NCBI RefSeq assembly: GCF_030555055.1
Contig: NZ_JAMOAO010000001.1
Location: 4,154,001-4,218,000 of the forward strand
DNA length: 64,000 nt
Source of the DNA: Nocardiopsis sp. YSL2
Lineage (GTDB): Bacteria > Actinomycetota > Actinomycetes > Streptosporangiales > Streptosporangiaceae
Reading direction: 5' to 3'
The notes under the pieces are model-generated. The model saw only the letters and a list, made by a program, of their open reading frames with translations. It did no database searches and had not been told where the DNA came from. Position 1 is the stretch's first letter; every line of letters begins with the position of its first letter. The position numbers and the translations under genes were made by a program. Of the stretch, positions 52,072 through 62,057 are shown one piece after another.

Positions 52072-52413
52072 TTGGCTCCCAGGGAGCACGCGCACCCCGC
52101 CCTCTGCGACGTGGAACTGGTCACGGTGCTGTCCGCCCTGGCCGAACCGACCCGCCTGCGGATCGTGCGGATGCTCGCCGCGATGGAGGGCGAGCGGGCG
52201 TGGAAGGACATCGATCTGCCCCTCGCGCAGTCGACACTCAGCCACCACCTGAAGATCCTGCGCAACGCCGGACTCGTCCAGAACCGGAGTGAGGGCACCC
52301 GCTGCTTCATCTCGCTGCGCGACGACGAACTGGAGAGCCGGTTCCCCGGGCTGTTGGAGTCCGTCCTGTCCTGTCGGGACGGTCTGGTGCCCGAGGGCCC
52401 TCGGGACACTTAG
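52072..52413 (+). CDS. ArsR-family transcriptional regulator
   Basis: A 113-residue winged helix-turn-helix protein (LSALAEPTRLRIVRMLAAME, QSTLSHHLKILRNAGLVQNR, EGTRCFISLR). No classical metal-site cysteine cluster is present, so it probably senses an organic or redox signal. TTG 52072 has AGGAGG a few nt upstream, the best start. It is divergent from the luciferase-like oxidoreductase, its probable target. Confidence 0.87.
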   Translation: MAPREHAHPALCDVELVTVLSALAEPTRLRIVRMLAAMEGERAWKDIDLPLAQSTLSHHLKILRNAGLVQNRSEGTRCFISLRDDELESRFPGLLESVLSCRDGLVPEGPRDT

Positions 52414-53416
52414 GCCACCGCTCTCCCGCTCTCCGGGCTCTCCCGCGCGCAAGCGAGGGCGGGGCCGTCCGTGTGGTCCCGGGCGCCGCGCGCGGCCGAG
52501 GGGGAGCGGGCGCGCCCGGGGTGTCCGCTCCGCATCATTCGAGGTCAGCGCCCGGTCACAGCCGGACGGTAGCCGTGACCGGGCACTGTGCGTGCCAGCG
52601 TAGGCGGTGGGCGAGGCGACGGCCAGGAACGACGGCACCCTTCGCGGAACACCGGGCGCACAAAGACCGCTCGCCAGCGCCACGGTCCGGCTGCCGTCCG
52701 GGCACCGGACGGTCTGAGGCGGGCCCACTCGCGCAGCCGAGGGCGTCGAGGACGTACCGGGCGATGAGGGGTTGGGCCAGGCTCGTCGCGCCGTCGAGGA
52801 AGGAGAACACGGTTCCGACCACGAGGACGCGCCAGTGCGCGGGCGTAGTCCCACAGGCGGCGCAGGGGCGCCTGCGCAGACGGAACCGTCACTTGGTCTG
52901 TGCTCAAGGAACGCACCCTCGGGTCGGTGTCGGAAACGCGGAGTTGATGCCCTTGGCTCAAGGTTTGCCGAAGGCGCGGTGGTTCCGCGGGTGTGTGGAG
53001 AAGGCCCGGCGGGACGGGGCGAGCAGCTTCTGGCCCAAGCCGCCCTCGGCCGCCTCCTCCCACCGACGAGGGCGGTGTACGGCAGGATCCACGACGCGTC
53101 CATGGCGCGTGGGGGCCGCCGATCACGGGTGGGGCGGCCGGAAGCGGCCGGCTCCCTTTCGCCCGGGGTACGTGCGTCGGCACTCTTTCAGGTAGGTGTC
53201 CGCGCCGAGTTCTGACTGGCCAGAGCGGGTATACGGCCGAGAGGAGCGCGGTGGGCGCCGCGGCGCTGTGTGTGCGGGTGCGCACGTCCCGGTACGCGGT
53301 CCGGTCACTCGTCGTGAGCCGTGGGAGCGGCGCGTAGGCGCGAGGGCCTTCGAGGAACTGGAAACCGCGCAATACCGTCATAGTGGGACGGAAAGGTCCA
53401 GGCTGAGAGGTTTCAG
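52414..53416. other. One-kilobase decaying region
   Basis: It holds the ABC exporter remnant listed separately and no intact gene. Many overlapping frames are open on both strands, but none has a plausible start or sequence. Confidence 0.5.
52735..52937 (-). pseudogene. N-terminal remnant of an ABC exporter gene
   Basis: On the minus strand one frame reads VPSAQAPLRRLWDYAR. The adjacent frame then continues HWRVLVVGTVFSFLDGATS followed by LAQPLIARYVLDALG, which is the first membrane helix of an ABC exporter (type I). The break near 52845 is a single-frame shift. After YVLDALG the similarity stops and no ATPase domain follows. The gene is therefore both frameshifted and deleted. Confidence 0.6.
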
Positions 53417-56071
53417 GTGTCAACCCCCGGAACGAACCGTGTGTTCCACGGAGTCCCGAGTGCCATGCGCACCGACCGTTCGCGCCTGGCGCGGCCGCGT
53501 CGGTGGCTGTCGCTGCGGGGTGACCAGGGACGCCCTCGCCGGTTCGCCGAGGTCACACCGGAGGACCTGGGAGTGCACAGGTCCAGGTTCGGGGCCGGAG
53601 GGTCTTCCCCGTACGTGCGTCGGGAGGCGGACGAGGCGATCGTGGCGGCCCTGCGCGATGGCGGACGTCGTGTGGTGGTGGTCTCCGGCCCGCGCCTGGC
53701 CGGCTCCACCCGGGCTCTTGCCCACGCGGCCCAGGAAGTGCTGGGCGATCACCTCGTGGTGGCGTTCCTCGACGACCCCGACGTCGAGCTGGCCGACATG
53801 GTCGCCGCCGCGGGGGCGACCACCGGACCCCCGGGCGTCTCCGCGCAGGGGACGGTGCTGTGGCTCGACCGGCTCTCCGCGCGCCGGTACGCCGAACTCG
53901 CCCGCACCGACACCGGACACCTGCCGGACGGCCTGAGAATCCTGGCCGTCGCCGACAGCGCACTGGTCCGAGGCCTGCGCGTACCGGCCGAGGCCAAGGG
54001 AGCCATGCGCGCACACGGGGCCCCGATCGAGCTGGGCCCGATCACCGAAGCGGAGCGCCGGAGGTTGCGGGCGGGCACGGACTACGCCGATCCGGAGCTG
54101 CAGGCGTGGCTGGACGCCGACGACGGCACCCTGCTCCTGGGCCGGCTCCTGGTGGATCTGGCCCCCTTCCGAACGGATCTGGCGCCAGGGACCAGTACCA
54201 ACCGCACAGCCCTGCTGCGCGCGGTCACCGACTGGCGGCGTATCGACCCGCCCACACGCCTGACCTGGGACGACCTGGAGCGGTTGTACCGCGCCTACCG
54301 CCAGGAGCTGACCGGAGCGCCGCAGAGCGCGGGAGTGTCGGCGATCGGTTGCGAGGCGGCGCTGAAGTGGGCAGCCCGGCCAACCCGCGAGCGTCCCGCC
54401 CTGGTGGAGGAGCGCTCCGACGAGAGCGGTACCTACTACAGCCCCCACCCCCTGCTCGCCGTCGTCGCCGACGACTCCGGGCAGGACTGCGCGTGGCCCG
54501 TCGCAGATCCGATGTGGGAGCACGGCGACACCCGTTTCGAGGGGGACGCACGCCGCGACATCGGCTACGCGGCGATCGAGGCCAAGGCGCTGACGGCCGC
54601 CCAACGTCTGCTGAGCCACACGGACACCCGGATGGATCCGGTGGCGCTGCTCTACCTGGGCCAGGTGCTCATGGACGCGGGGGACCTCGACGCCGCGCGG
54701 CACTGGTTCACCCGCGTCGCCGACCAGGGGGAGGACGCCGCCGACACCGTGCCGCTGGCCTACTTCGTGCTCGGTGGGCTGGAGGATGCCCGCGACGACG
54801 CCGAGGCCGCCCGGCGGTGGTGGGCGCTGGCGATCGGCTCCGGGCACCCCGAGTGGGCACCGGAAGCGATGGTCAGCCTCGGTGAGCTGGACTGGCGACA
54901 GGGGGACACGGACAGCGCCCGCCACTGGTGGACCCGCGCCGCCGGGGTCGGGGAGCTGCGGGTCGGGGACGACGGGGGCGGGGCGGTCGAGCACGGGCCC
55001 GGCCCGGAGGGGGAGCCCCGGACCGTTACGGGGACGCCGGACACGGTCGCCTCGGACGCCGCGGCCTCGGCGATGTACAACCTCGCGGTGCTGGAACACC
55101 GCGAGGGAGACCTGGTCGCCGCACGGGAGTGGTACACGTACGCGAGCGCTTCCGGCGTCGTCGACGTGGCCGCGAAGGCGATGGTCGACCTGGGCACGCT
55201 GGACCGCGAACGCGGGGACGTCGACGGCGCGCGGACGTGGTGGGCCCGGGCCGCACGGTCGGGCGACCCCGCCGCCGCGCCTCGGGCGCGGGCGCGGCTG
55301 GATGCGCTGGGCCGGGTGGACGCCGCCGAGGGTTCGCCTGGCCCTCAGGGCTCTGCCGCCGAGCCGCGTGCCCCGGCCGAGCGGCCCGTGAACCCCGAGC
55401 ACTCCGGGCATGCCCGGAACACCGCGGCTCCGCGGGAGGCCGGTGCCTCCGACGCCTCCGTGGAGGTCGCGAGCGATCCGCGGGCCCTCCTCGACCTGGG
55501 CGGGAGCGCTGCCGCGCGGGGCGAGGCGGACACGGCCCGAGACCTGCTCAACCGGGCCGCAGAGTCAGGTGACCCCGACGTCGCGGCCCGGGCGATGAAC
55601 CGGATCGGCGCCCTCGAACAGGAGCTGGGAGAGGTTCACGAGGCGCGCGGATGGTACATCCGCGCGGTCAGGACCGAACACGCCGATCTCGCCCCGCAAT
55701 CGCTGCTGGCTCTCGGGCTGCTGGACCACCGCCAGGGGTGGTTGGAGAACGCGCGCACCTGGTTCGGGCACGTCGTCCGGACCGGGCACCCCGAGGCGGC
55801 TCCGCGCGCGCTGTACCTGCTCGCACGCCTGGCACTGGAACAGGACGAGGCCGAGGAGGCGCGTGCGTGGTTCACCCGCGCCGCCGCGTCCGGGCACGCG
55901 GAGTGGGCGCCCAGGGCGATGGCCGACCTCGCAGGGCTCGAACTCCGCAGCGGTGACACCGGCGCCGCCCGTTCGTGGTGGGGCCGGGCCGCGGAGTCGG
56001 GCCACGCCGAGTCCGCCGCGCGTGCCCGCGCGGCGTTGGACGCCTTCGAGGATTCCGCCGACCAGCCCTGA
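53417..56071 (+). CDS. Large TPR/Sel1-repeat protein with a degenerate NTPase-like N-terminus
   Basis: An 884-residue protein. Residues 60-300 resemble a P-loop NTPase of STAND type (YVRREADEAIVAALRDGG, VVVVSGPRLAGSTRAL, VLWLDRLSA), but the Walker A lysine is replaced (GPRLAGSTR). From about residue 400 to the end, some ten helical repeats of about 37 residues follow (AARHWFTRVADQG, ARRWWALAIGSGHPEWAPEA, ARTWWARAARSGDP), interrupted by a disordered linker near 620-690. It is probably a cytoplasmic scaffold or sensor; no catalytic role is visible. GTG 53417 has GAGAGG upstream. Confidence 0.75.
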   Translation: MSTPGTNRVFHGVPSAMRTDRSRLARPRRWLSLRGDQGRPRRFAEVTPEDLGVHRSRFGAGGSSPYVRREADEAIVAALRDGGRRVVVVSGPRLAGSTRALAHAAQEVLGDHLVVAFLDDPDVELADMVAAAGATTGPPGVSAQGTVLWLDRLSARRYAELARTDTGHLPDGLRILAVADSALVRGLRVPAEAKGAMRAHGAPIELGPITEAERRRLRAGTDYADPELQAWLDADDGTLLLGRLLVDLAPFRTDLAPGTSTNRTALLRAVTDWRRIDPPTRLTWDDLERLYRAYRQELTGAPQSAGVSAIGCEAALKWAARPTRERPALVEERSDESGTYYSPHPLLAVVADDSGQDCAWPVADPMWEHGDTRFEGDARRDIGYAAIEAKALTAAQRLLSHTDTRMDPVALLYLGQVLMDAGDLDAARHWFTRVADQGEDAADTVPLAYFVLGGLEDARDDAEAARRWWALAIGSGHPEWAPEAMVSLGELDWRQGDTDSARHWWTRAAGVGELRVGDDGGGAVEHGPGPEGEPRTVTGTPDTVASDAAASAMYNLAVLEHREGDLVAAREWYTYASASGVVDVAAKAMVDLGTLDRERGDVDGARTWWARAARSGDPAAAPRARARLDALGRVDAAEGSPGPQGSAAEPRAPAERPVNPEHSGHARNTAAPREAGASDASVEVASDPRALLDLGGSAAARGEADTARDLLNRAAESGDPDVAARAMNRIGALEQELGEVHEARGWYIRAVRTEHADLAPQSLLALGLLDHRQGWLENARTWFGHVVRTGHPEAAPRALYLLARLALEQDEAEEARAWFTRAAASGHAEWAPRAMADLAGLELRSGDTGAARSWWGRAAESGHAESAARARAALDAFEDSADQP

Positions 56072-56476
56072 ACCGCTGCCCGTTCCCGCAATTCTGGCCG
56101 ACCCCGCGGATCCGGCCGTGGTCCTCACGGACGAAAGCTCGACGTCGGCACGGACCTCCTCCGAGGCGTCCTGGCCGGTTCCGGACCCACCGGACTTCTC
56201 GCGAGCCCACAGCCACGGGCGTCGTCCCGGTCGGGCCCGTTCCCTTGCGCTGCGGCGGGAACGGGGCCTGCGTCGTTCCGTGCCCCTGTCGTGGGCGGCG
56301 GGGATCCGCGGGCATGCCTGGAAGGTCCGAGGGGTGGTGGGGAGTTCGCGCCGAATGCCGTACGGTCGTGGTGGTCTGGGTGGATTGCGGCCGGAATCCT
56401 CCATGCGGCACCGGCCGACCCGCTCTTCCCCCCGATCACCCGACTCGCGGTTCCCCCCTGACTGAGAGAAGTGACG
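56072..56476. other. Intergenic stretch upstream of the small secreted protein
   Basis: About 400 nt with no credible gene. GAGAGAAG close to its end serves the next gene. Confidence 0.5.
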
Positions 56477-57019
56477 ATGAGCCTCATCAAGACCCTCACC
56501 CGCCGTGTGACCGTGACAGCGACGGCCGCACTGCTCCTACCAGCCCTGGCAGCGGTCCCCGCGAACGCGGCGGCGCCGTCCGGGGAGTCGGTGGAGGAGG
56601 TCGAGATCCTCGTGACCAACGACCACGAGATCCTCGAACTCGGTCCCGAAGAGGAGTACGAGGACGTCGAGGCGTACCTGGAGGAGAACGCCGACGAGGC
56701 CGAGGACGCCGGGGGATCGGGTGTCTCGACCCTGGGAACCGGTCTGGGCTACATCAGCAGCGGCACCCTGAAGATCGTCACCTCGAACTGCTCGGCGGCC
56801 CGGGTCTCCTACTCCAAGAGGAGCGGAGCCACGATCTCGGTCCGGTTCCGCGTGCACGGCAACAGCGGCTGGTCCTCCATGCCGTCCTCCTGGCGCAGCG
56901 TGAGCAGCGGGGGTTACACCTCGGCGTACTTCTCGAGCACGAGGAACTCCCGGCTGCGTGGCGAGATGCAGGTCTCCGGCCAGGGGAACTTCATCACCAC
57001 CTACGCCCCCTGCCGCTGA
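56477..57019 (+). CDS. Small secreted protein of unknown function
   Basis: A 180-residue protein with a clear signal peptide (KTLTRRVTVTATAALLLPAL, cleavage near ANAAA). A strongly acidic stretch follows at about residues 40-78, then a C-terminal domain of about 100 residues rich in Ser, Gly and aromatics, with two Cys (SNCSAARVS, YAPCR) that could form a disulphide. It looks like a beta-rich exported domain. Start ATG 56477, with GTG two codons upstream as an alternative. Family not recognised. Confidence 0.75.
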   Translation: MSLIKTLTRRVTVTATAALLLPALAAVPANAAAPSGESVEEVEILVTNDHEILELGPEEEYEDVEAYLEENADEAEDAGGSGVSTLGTGLGYISSGTLKIVTSNCSAARVSYSKRSGATISVRFRVHGNSGWSSMPSSWRSVSSGGYTSAYFSSTRNSRLRGEMQVSGQGNFITTYAPCR

Positions 57020-57625
57020 TCGGCGGTCGGGGTCGCCGGTCGGCCCGCCGGATCGGGAAGCCGCCCGGAGCCGGCGCCCGTGGTCACGGCGCGGGAGCAT
57101 GCCGCGTTCGTGCGTAGGTGAGGCGCCGCAGCAACGCCTCGGCCGGACCGCGGCGTCCGGCGCACGGCGCAGGGCAGGAGCACCGGTCTTCTCGACCCTT
57201 GTGTCCACGAAGCCGCTGAGATCGAGCGCCCGACCCATGGCACGGGCGGGACTGTGGTCGTGAGGTCTGGCCCCACCGCCGGCGTTCGTGTACGTTGTTC
57301 GCGTGTCGCGTGCCTCCGACCAGAAGCAGTGGGCCGGTCGGTGGGCATGGAGGCACCATGAACATCCGGGGAGCCGCACTGTGAGTACACACACCGCGCA
57401 CCGCATCTGAGCCGGTGGCGTGGCCAGTGACCTGTGCACTGTGACCACGTCCTGACGCGCCGACCCTTCGCGGCCTCCCCGAATCCACGGACCTGCCGGC
57501 CCTTCGTGTGCCCGGGACTCCCACGCCTCACCCGCGCTCCGCACCCCTGTGTGCCGGGTCGCCGCGGGTGCCTTCGGGGCGGTCGCGCCATCCGCACCAT
57601 GAGCGATCACACCCGAAGGAGAACA
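57020..57625. other. Intergenic stretch of 0.6 kb
   Basis: No gene or hairpin can be supported. Open frames on both strands read like chance high-GC sequence. AAGGAG at its end serves the next gene. Confidence 0.5.
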
Positions 57626-58555
57626 TTGACCCAGAACCCGCAGGCCCCGACCGAACCGCACGTCAGCGACTTCAACGCTCCCGTCGTGGCGGAGTTCCGC
57701 GCCGACGGCGGCCGTGTCGGCGGCATCTTCGAGGGCGGTGACCTGCTGTTGCTCACCACCGTCGGCGCCCGATCCGGAGCGAAGTACACGACCCCGCTGG
57801 GATTCGTCCGCGTCGAGGGCCGGCTCCTGGTCGTCGCGTCCGCAGGGGGGTCCGACCGCCACCCGGACTGGTACCGCAACGTCCTCGCCCACCCCATGGT
57901 CACCGTGGAGCTGGGTACCGAGACGTTCGGTGCCGTCGCCGTGCCCACCGAGGGCACGGACCGGGATCGCCTGTTCGACGAGATCGTGCGACAGGTCCCG
58001 GGATACGGCGACTACCAGAAGGGGACCGACCGGATCCTGCCGGTCGTGGCACTGGAACAGCGCTACGACGAAGGCGCCCAGGTCGCCACCGACTTCGCCG
58101 AGAAGCTCGTCGAGATCCACGCCTGGCTGCGCGGCCAGCTCGACCACGTGAGAGCGGAGGCCGAGGCCTACCTCGCTGACCGTGCCGAGCGCTCGGACGG
58201 CTCCGTCCCGCCGGCGCCGGGACTCAGCCTGCAGCTGCGCCAGCACTGCCTGGCCTTCTGCGAGTCGCTGCGCTTCCACCACGACAACGAGGAGCTGATG
58301 TTCCCGCGGTTGGAGGAGGGCGACCCGGACCTGGCCCGGACTTTGGACCGGTTGCGGGAGGAGCACCGCACGGTCGACCGGCTCCGGGGTGAATTGGAGG
58401 CGCTCATCGCAGACCTCGCCACCGCTGACCCGGAGCGGTTCCGTTCCGAGCTGGACCGGATGTCGGCGGAACTGATCGCCCACCTCGACTACGAGGAGGC
58501 CGAGCTGTTCCCGGTGCTGTCCGCCATCCCCTTCCCGCCCGGAGCCCCGGCCTAG
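57626..58555 (+). CDS. Fusion of a deazaflavin-type nitroreductase with a hemerythrin domain
   Basis: A 309-residue protein. Residues 1-130 are a DDN/F420-dependent-type nitroreductase domain (FNAPVVAEFRADGG, LLLLTTVGARSGAKYTTPLGF, GGSDRHPDWYRNVLAHPMVTVE). Residues 150-300 are a hemerythrin-like HHE helical bundle with metal-ligand candidates in QHCLAFCESLRFHHDNEE, FPRLEEGDPD, EEHRTVD and HLDYEEAELFP. It joins a deazaflavin redox domain to a non-haem di-iron oxygen-binding domain. TTG 57626 has AAGGAG 5-6 nt upstream and is preferred over ATG 57599. Confidence 0.85.
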   Translation: MTQNPQAPTEPHVSDFNAPVVAEFRADGGRVGGIFEGGDLLLLTTVGARSGAKYTTPLGFVRVEGRLLVVASAGGSDRHPDWYRNVLAHPMVTVELGTETFGAVAVPTEGTDRDRLFDEIVRQVPGYGDYQKGTDRILPVVALEQRYDEGAQVATDFAEKLVEIHAWLRGQLDHVRAEAEAYLADRAERSDGSVPPAPGLSLQLRQHCLAFCESLRFHHDNEELMFPRLEEGDPDLARTLDRLREEHRTVDRLRGELEALIADLATADPERFRSELDRMSAELIAHLDYEEAELFPVLSAIPFPPGAPA

Positions 58556-58619
58556 GGTCGGTATCCGGCACCCGGGGCCTGGCCGCACGTGTTCGCCGGG
58601 CCCCGGGCCGGTGCGGCGG

Positions 58620-59534
58620 CTAGCCGCCGAGGATCGCGCCGATGTTGACCTCGGTGCCCAGGAACATGGATCCGACGATGAGCAGCAGCAGGCCCGGCAA
58701 CAGGGTCACCGCGGTCACCATCGTCACCCTGGGGTTCATCCGCTGGGCCTTGCGCCGCATGTACTGGGCGTCGGCCCGCCTCATGTCCAGGCTGATGTCC
58801 ACGAGTGTGTCGCTGAGCGGGGATCCCAACTCCTCGGCCTGCTGGATCGCGGTCACGAACTTGCTCAGCGCCTCGTTGCGGTTGCGCCGACGCAGGGTCT
58901 CGAAGGCCTCCCGGCGGGACGTGCCCAGGTCCATCTGTTGCAGGACCAGCGCGAACTCGTCGGCCAGCACGCCCGGCATGGACTCCGACACCCGGGCCAC
59001 CGCGGCCCGGAAGGACATGCCGGCACTCACCGTCACCGCGAGCACGTCCAGGAAGTCGGGCAGCTGCGACTGCACCTGGTCGGCTCTTTCCTGGCCCTGC
59101 ACGTAGAGGTTGAGATCGGTCAGCCCGGCGAAGGCCAGCACGATCAGTCCGATCAACGGGTTGCCCGCGACGAACATCAGCACGCCCACCGTGCCGTACA
59201 GGGCCACCTCGCCGACCTTGCGCTGGAGGTAGCGCTCCAGGGTCAGGCCGTCGGGGCGGCCCGCCGCCTCGATCCGCTCGGAGATGGACCTGCGCCGCCG
59301 TTCCCCGAGGGAGTCCATGATCGAGGGTGCGAGCGGCCGCCCGAGGGCCTCGGTGATCCGGTGCAGGATGAAGGTCTGTTCGCTCTTGGTCCGCGGCAGG
59401 TGCGCGGTGGGATCGCTGCCCGGCACACGGGTGTGGGACATGACCATGTACAGGCCGTAGCACGCGGCCAGCACCACGAGCGCGCCGGCCAGCGCGGCCA
59501 CGAGGGGGAACAGGAAGAGCAGGTCGTCACTCAC
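58620..59534 (-). CDS. tadC: Tad secretion inner-membrane protein TadC (T2SSF family)
   Basis: A 304-residue protein with a membrane helix at the N-terminus, a cytoplasmic T2SSF domain (LPDFLDVLAVTVSAGMSFRAAV, ELGSPLSDTLVDISLDMR) and C-terminal helices. With TadB it forms the membrane platform on which the TadA ATPase acts to assemble Flp pili. It is the last gene of the operon, 10 nt after tadB. Confidence 0.9.
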   Translation of the reverse strand: MSDDLLFLFPLVAALAGALVVLAACYGLYMVMSHTRVPGSDPTAHLPRTKSEQTFILHRITEALGRPLAPSIMDSLGERRRRSISERIEAAGRPDGLTLERYLQRKVGEVALYGTVGVLMFVAGNPLIGLIVLAFAGLTDLNLYVQGQERADQVQSQLPDFLDVLAVTVSAGMSFRAAVARVSESMPGVLADEFALVLQQMDLGTSRREAFETLRRRNRNEALSKFVTAIQQAEELGSPLSDTLVDISLDMRRADAQYMRRKAQRMNPRVTMVTAVTLLPGLLLLIVGSMFLGTEVNIGAILGG

Positions 59535-59544
59535 CAGGGCCTCA

Positions 59545-60489
59545 CTACAGGTTGAACTTGGTGATGCGCGACACCAGGACGAAACCGAGGGTGAACAGGG
59601 CGGCCACGGTCAGGAGTACCGCGATGCCCGCGAAGGACGTGGTCATCACGCGCATGATGCCCGGCTCGATCGCGTTGATCATGAACAGCGCACCCACCGA
59701 CATGAACCCCAGGGCCCACACGGTGCTGGTGGTCTCGCTGAGGATGGTCTGCACCTCGCGTCTGGTCTCCTTGCGGTTCTCCAGGGTGGCGGAGATGTTG
59801 CGCAGGGCCGTGACCAGCGAGCCGCCGGAGCGGGACGCCACCACCAGGGTGGACACCAGCACACCGAGCTCGCGCGAGGGCATGCGCTCGCGCAGGTCGT
59901 TGACGGCGTCCTCCAGGCTGGCGCCCAGCTTCATCGACTCGGCCATGCGGCCCAGCTCCTCGCCCGCGGGGCCGTCCAGCTCGTCGGCGGCCATCGAGAT
60001 CGCCGTCGGCAGGGCCAGGCCCGCCGACGTGGCGTTGCCCAGGACCCGGGCCAGGTCCGGAAGCTGGGAGGTGAACTCCTCGCGCCGCTTGGACTCGGCC
60101 CGGTTGAGGTAGGAGAAGAACAGGAACGCCACGCCTGCCGCGGCCAGGAGCCCGAAGAACGGGGCGAGCACCTGCCAGACGACGATGACCGCCAACAGGG
60201 AACCGCCCAGCAGCGCTCCCACGAACGTGGACAGCCGCACCTCCGCCCCGGAGCGGGCGATCCGGCGGTGCAGTCGCGCGCCCCACTGGGTGCGGTAGAT
60301 CGCCGCGTCCAGCCGCGCGGAGGGGGTCGCGGCCTCGTACTCGGCCTGGGCCAGGGCACTGCGGGAGGCGATCAGCCGCCGCTGCTCGGCACTGGACACG
60401 AACTCCCACAGAGCCCACAGGGCCAGGACGAGGACCAGGGCGAGACCGCCGAGGATCGCCATGATCTGCCAGTTCAACGGGGACTCCAT
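59545..60489 (-). CDS. tadB: Tad secretion inner-membrane protein TadB (T2SSF family)
   Basis: A 314-residue partner of TadC. The N-terminal helices are followed by a T2SSF domain (LPDLARVLGNATSAGLALPTA, GASLEDAVNDLRERMPSREL) and C-terminal helices. The start is ATG 60489. The gap to tadA upstream contains a long G run. It is a core part of the Tad pilus apparatus. Confidence 0.88.
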   Translation of the reverse strand: MESPLNWQIMAILGGLALVLVLALWALWEFVSSAEQRRLIASRSALAQAEYEAATPSARLDAAIYRTQWGARLHRRIARSGAEVRLSTFVGALLGGSLLAVIVVWQVLAPFFGLLAAAGVAFLFFSYLNRAESKRREEFTSQLPDLARVLGNATSAGLALPTAISMAADELDGPAGEELGRMAESMKLGASLEDAVNDLRERMPSRELGVLVSTLVVASRSGGSLVTALRNISATLENRKETRREVQTILSETTSTVWALGFMSVGALFMINAIEPGIMRVMTTSFAGIAVLLTVAALFTLGFVLVSRITKFNL

Positions 60490-60519
60490 TCGGATCGGGG
60501 GGAAGTGGGTCGTCCGGTC

Positions 60520-60533
60520 GGGGGGGGGGGGGG
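60520..60533 (+). repeat. Run of 14 G between tadA and tadB
   Basis: An uninterrupted run of 14 G lies 31 nt upstream of the tadB start, on the strand opposite to transcription. Length variation here could alter the spacing or the translation of tadB and tadC. Confidence 0.9.
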
Positions 60534-60626
60534 CGGTTGTCGGCCGTTCGGGTGGTGGCGCCGCATCGCGCGGAGCGACCTGCGCAGCGATGGCGGCTGA
60601 CCGGGGCGGGCATCCGGGGGCACCCC

Positions 60627-61952
60627 TCAGTGGCCGCCTCTCAGCCGGTCGTCGCTGACCACGCCGAACGCCGCGGGAATGGTCTCGCCCACGTGGTAGA
60701 TCCGCCCGGCGATGTGCCGGGGCAGGGGATAGTGGCGGAACTCGCCCTCGACGGCCCGGTTGGCGGCCATGGGAAGTGCCTCGAACAGCATGACCGGGTC
60801 CAGCTGGAACTCCTCACGGCGGCGGGAGGAGACCACGGCGATCTCGTTGACCCGGCGTGATCCGTCCGGCCAGCGGCCCAGGTGCACGATCGCGTCCACG
60901 GCGTTGTTGATCTGGTCGCGGATCGCGTCGTAGGGCACGTGGCCCTCGCTCATGGTGGCCAGGGTCTGCAGGCGGTAGATGGCGTCGTCCGCGGAATTGG
61001 CGTGCACGGTCACCAGGGAGCCGTCGTGGCCGGTGTTCATCGCCTGGAGCATGTCGATGGTCTCGGCGCCGCGGACCTCGCCCACGATGATGCGGTCCGG
61101 ACGCATCCGCAGGGCGTTGCGCACCAGGTCGCGGATGGCGATCTCCCCGCGCCCCTCGATGTTGGGTGGGCGCGACTCCAGCCGCACCACGTGGTCCTGC
61201 ATGAGCTGGAGCTCGGCGGAGTCCTCGATGGTGACGATCCGCTCGGTGGTGGGCACGAACGCCGACAGGGCGTTGAGGAAGGTGGTCTTGCCGCTGCCGG
61301 TACCGCCCGACACCACGATGTTGAACCGTGCCCGCACCATCGCCGCGAGCAGGATGCCGGTGGCGGGGTCGAGGCTGCCCATCCGCACGAGCTCCTCGAC
61401 GGGATAGGGCTTGGGGAACCGCCGGATGGTGAGGATCGGTCCGGACAGCGACAGCGGCGGGATGATGACGTTGACGCGCTCGCCGGTGGGCAGTCGGGCG
61501 TCGACCATCGGCGACGACTCGTCGACCCGGCGGTTGACCAGCGACACGATGCGGTCGATGGTCTGGTAGAGCTGTTCCTCGCCGTTGAACGCCGCGTCCA
61601 CCCGCTGCATGCGCCCGCCGCGCTCGATGAACACGTTGTCCGGCCCGTTCACCATGATCTCGGTGACGGTCTCGTCGGCCAGCAGGGGCTCCAGGACGCC
61701 CAGCCCCAGGGCCTCGTCGACGACGCGGCGGATGAGCAGGGAGCGCTCGCGTTCGGACATCACCGGGCCCTCGCGGGTCAGGATGTGCCCGACGACCTTC
61801 TCCAACCGGACCCGGCGCTGGGCCAGGGTCAGCCGGGTCAGGTCCTCCAGGTTGATCTCCTCCAGCAGGCGCCGGCGCCAGTGCGTCACGCTGCTGCTGT
61901 CCGTCCGCCCCTCGGCGGCGCGGTCCTCCTCCAGACGATCCTTCAGACCCAT
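60627..61952 (-). CDS. tadA: Tad pilus assembly ATPase TadA (CpaF family)
   Basis: A 441-residue secretion ATPase. The N-terminal domain is followed by Walker [16 protein letters not shown], the Asp/Glu box ([10 protein letters not shown]), Walker [12 protein letters not shown] and the His box ([16 protein letters not shown]). As a hexamer it powers Flp pilus assembly or protein export through TadB/TadC. An AGGAAGGGGG ribosome binding site precedes ATG 61952. A gap of about 105 nt separates it from the TadE-like gene upstream. Confidence 0.95.
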   Translation of the reverse strand: MGLKDRLEEDRAAEGRTDSSSVTHWRRRLLEEINLEDLTRLTLAQRRVRLEKVVGHILTREGPVMSERERSLLIRRVVDEALGLGVLEPLLADETVTEIMVNGPDNVFIERGGRMQRVDAAFNGEEQLYQTIDRIVSLVNRRVDESSPMVDARLPTGERVNVIIPPLSLSGPILTIRRFPKPYPVEELVRMGSLDPATGILLAAMVRARFNIVVSGGTGSGKTTFLNALSAFVPTTERIVTIEDSAELQLMQDHVVRLESRPPNIEGRGEIAIRDLVRNALRMRPDRIIVGEVRGAETIDMLQAMNTGHDGSLVTVHANSADDAIYRLQTLATMSEGHVPYDAIRDQINNAVDAIVHLGRWPDGSRRVNEIAVVSSRRREEFQLDPVMLFEALPMAANRAVEGEFRHYPLPRHIAGRIYHVGETIPAAFGVVSDDRLRGGH

Positions 61953-62057
61953 GGCCTGTGTCCCCCTTCCTCGGAGCGTGTTCGTCGGGTGCGCGCCCGC
62001 TCGTACGGCACCCCCGCGACCCCCTCGTCGCGCGGGCCGGCGGGCGGCCTCCCGTCC

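Noticed and set aside
52978..53215. Plus-strand open frames in the decaying region
   Set aside because: No plausible start and protein composition typical of random high-GC translation.
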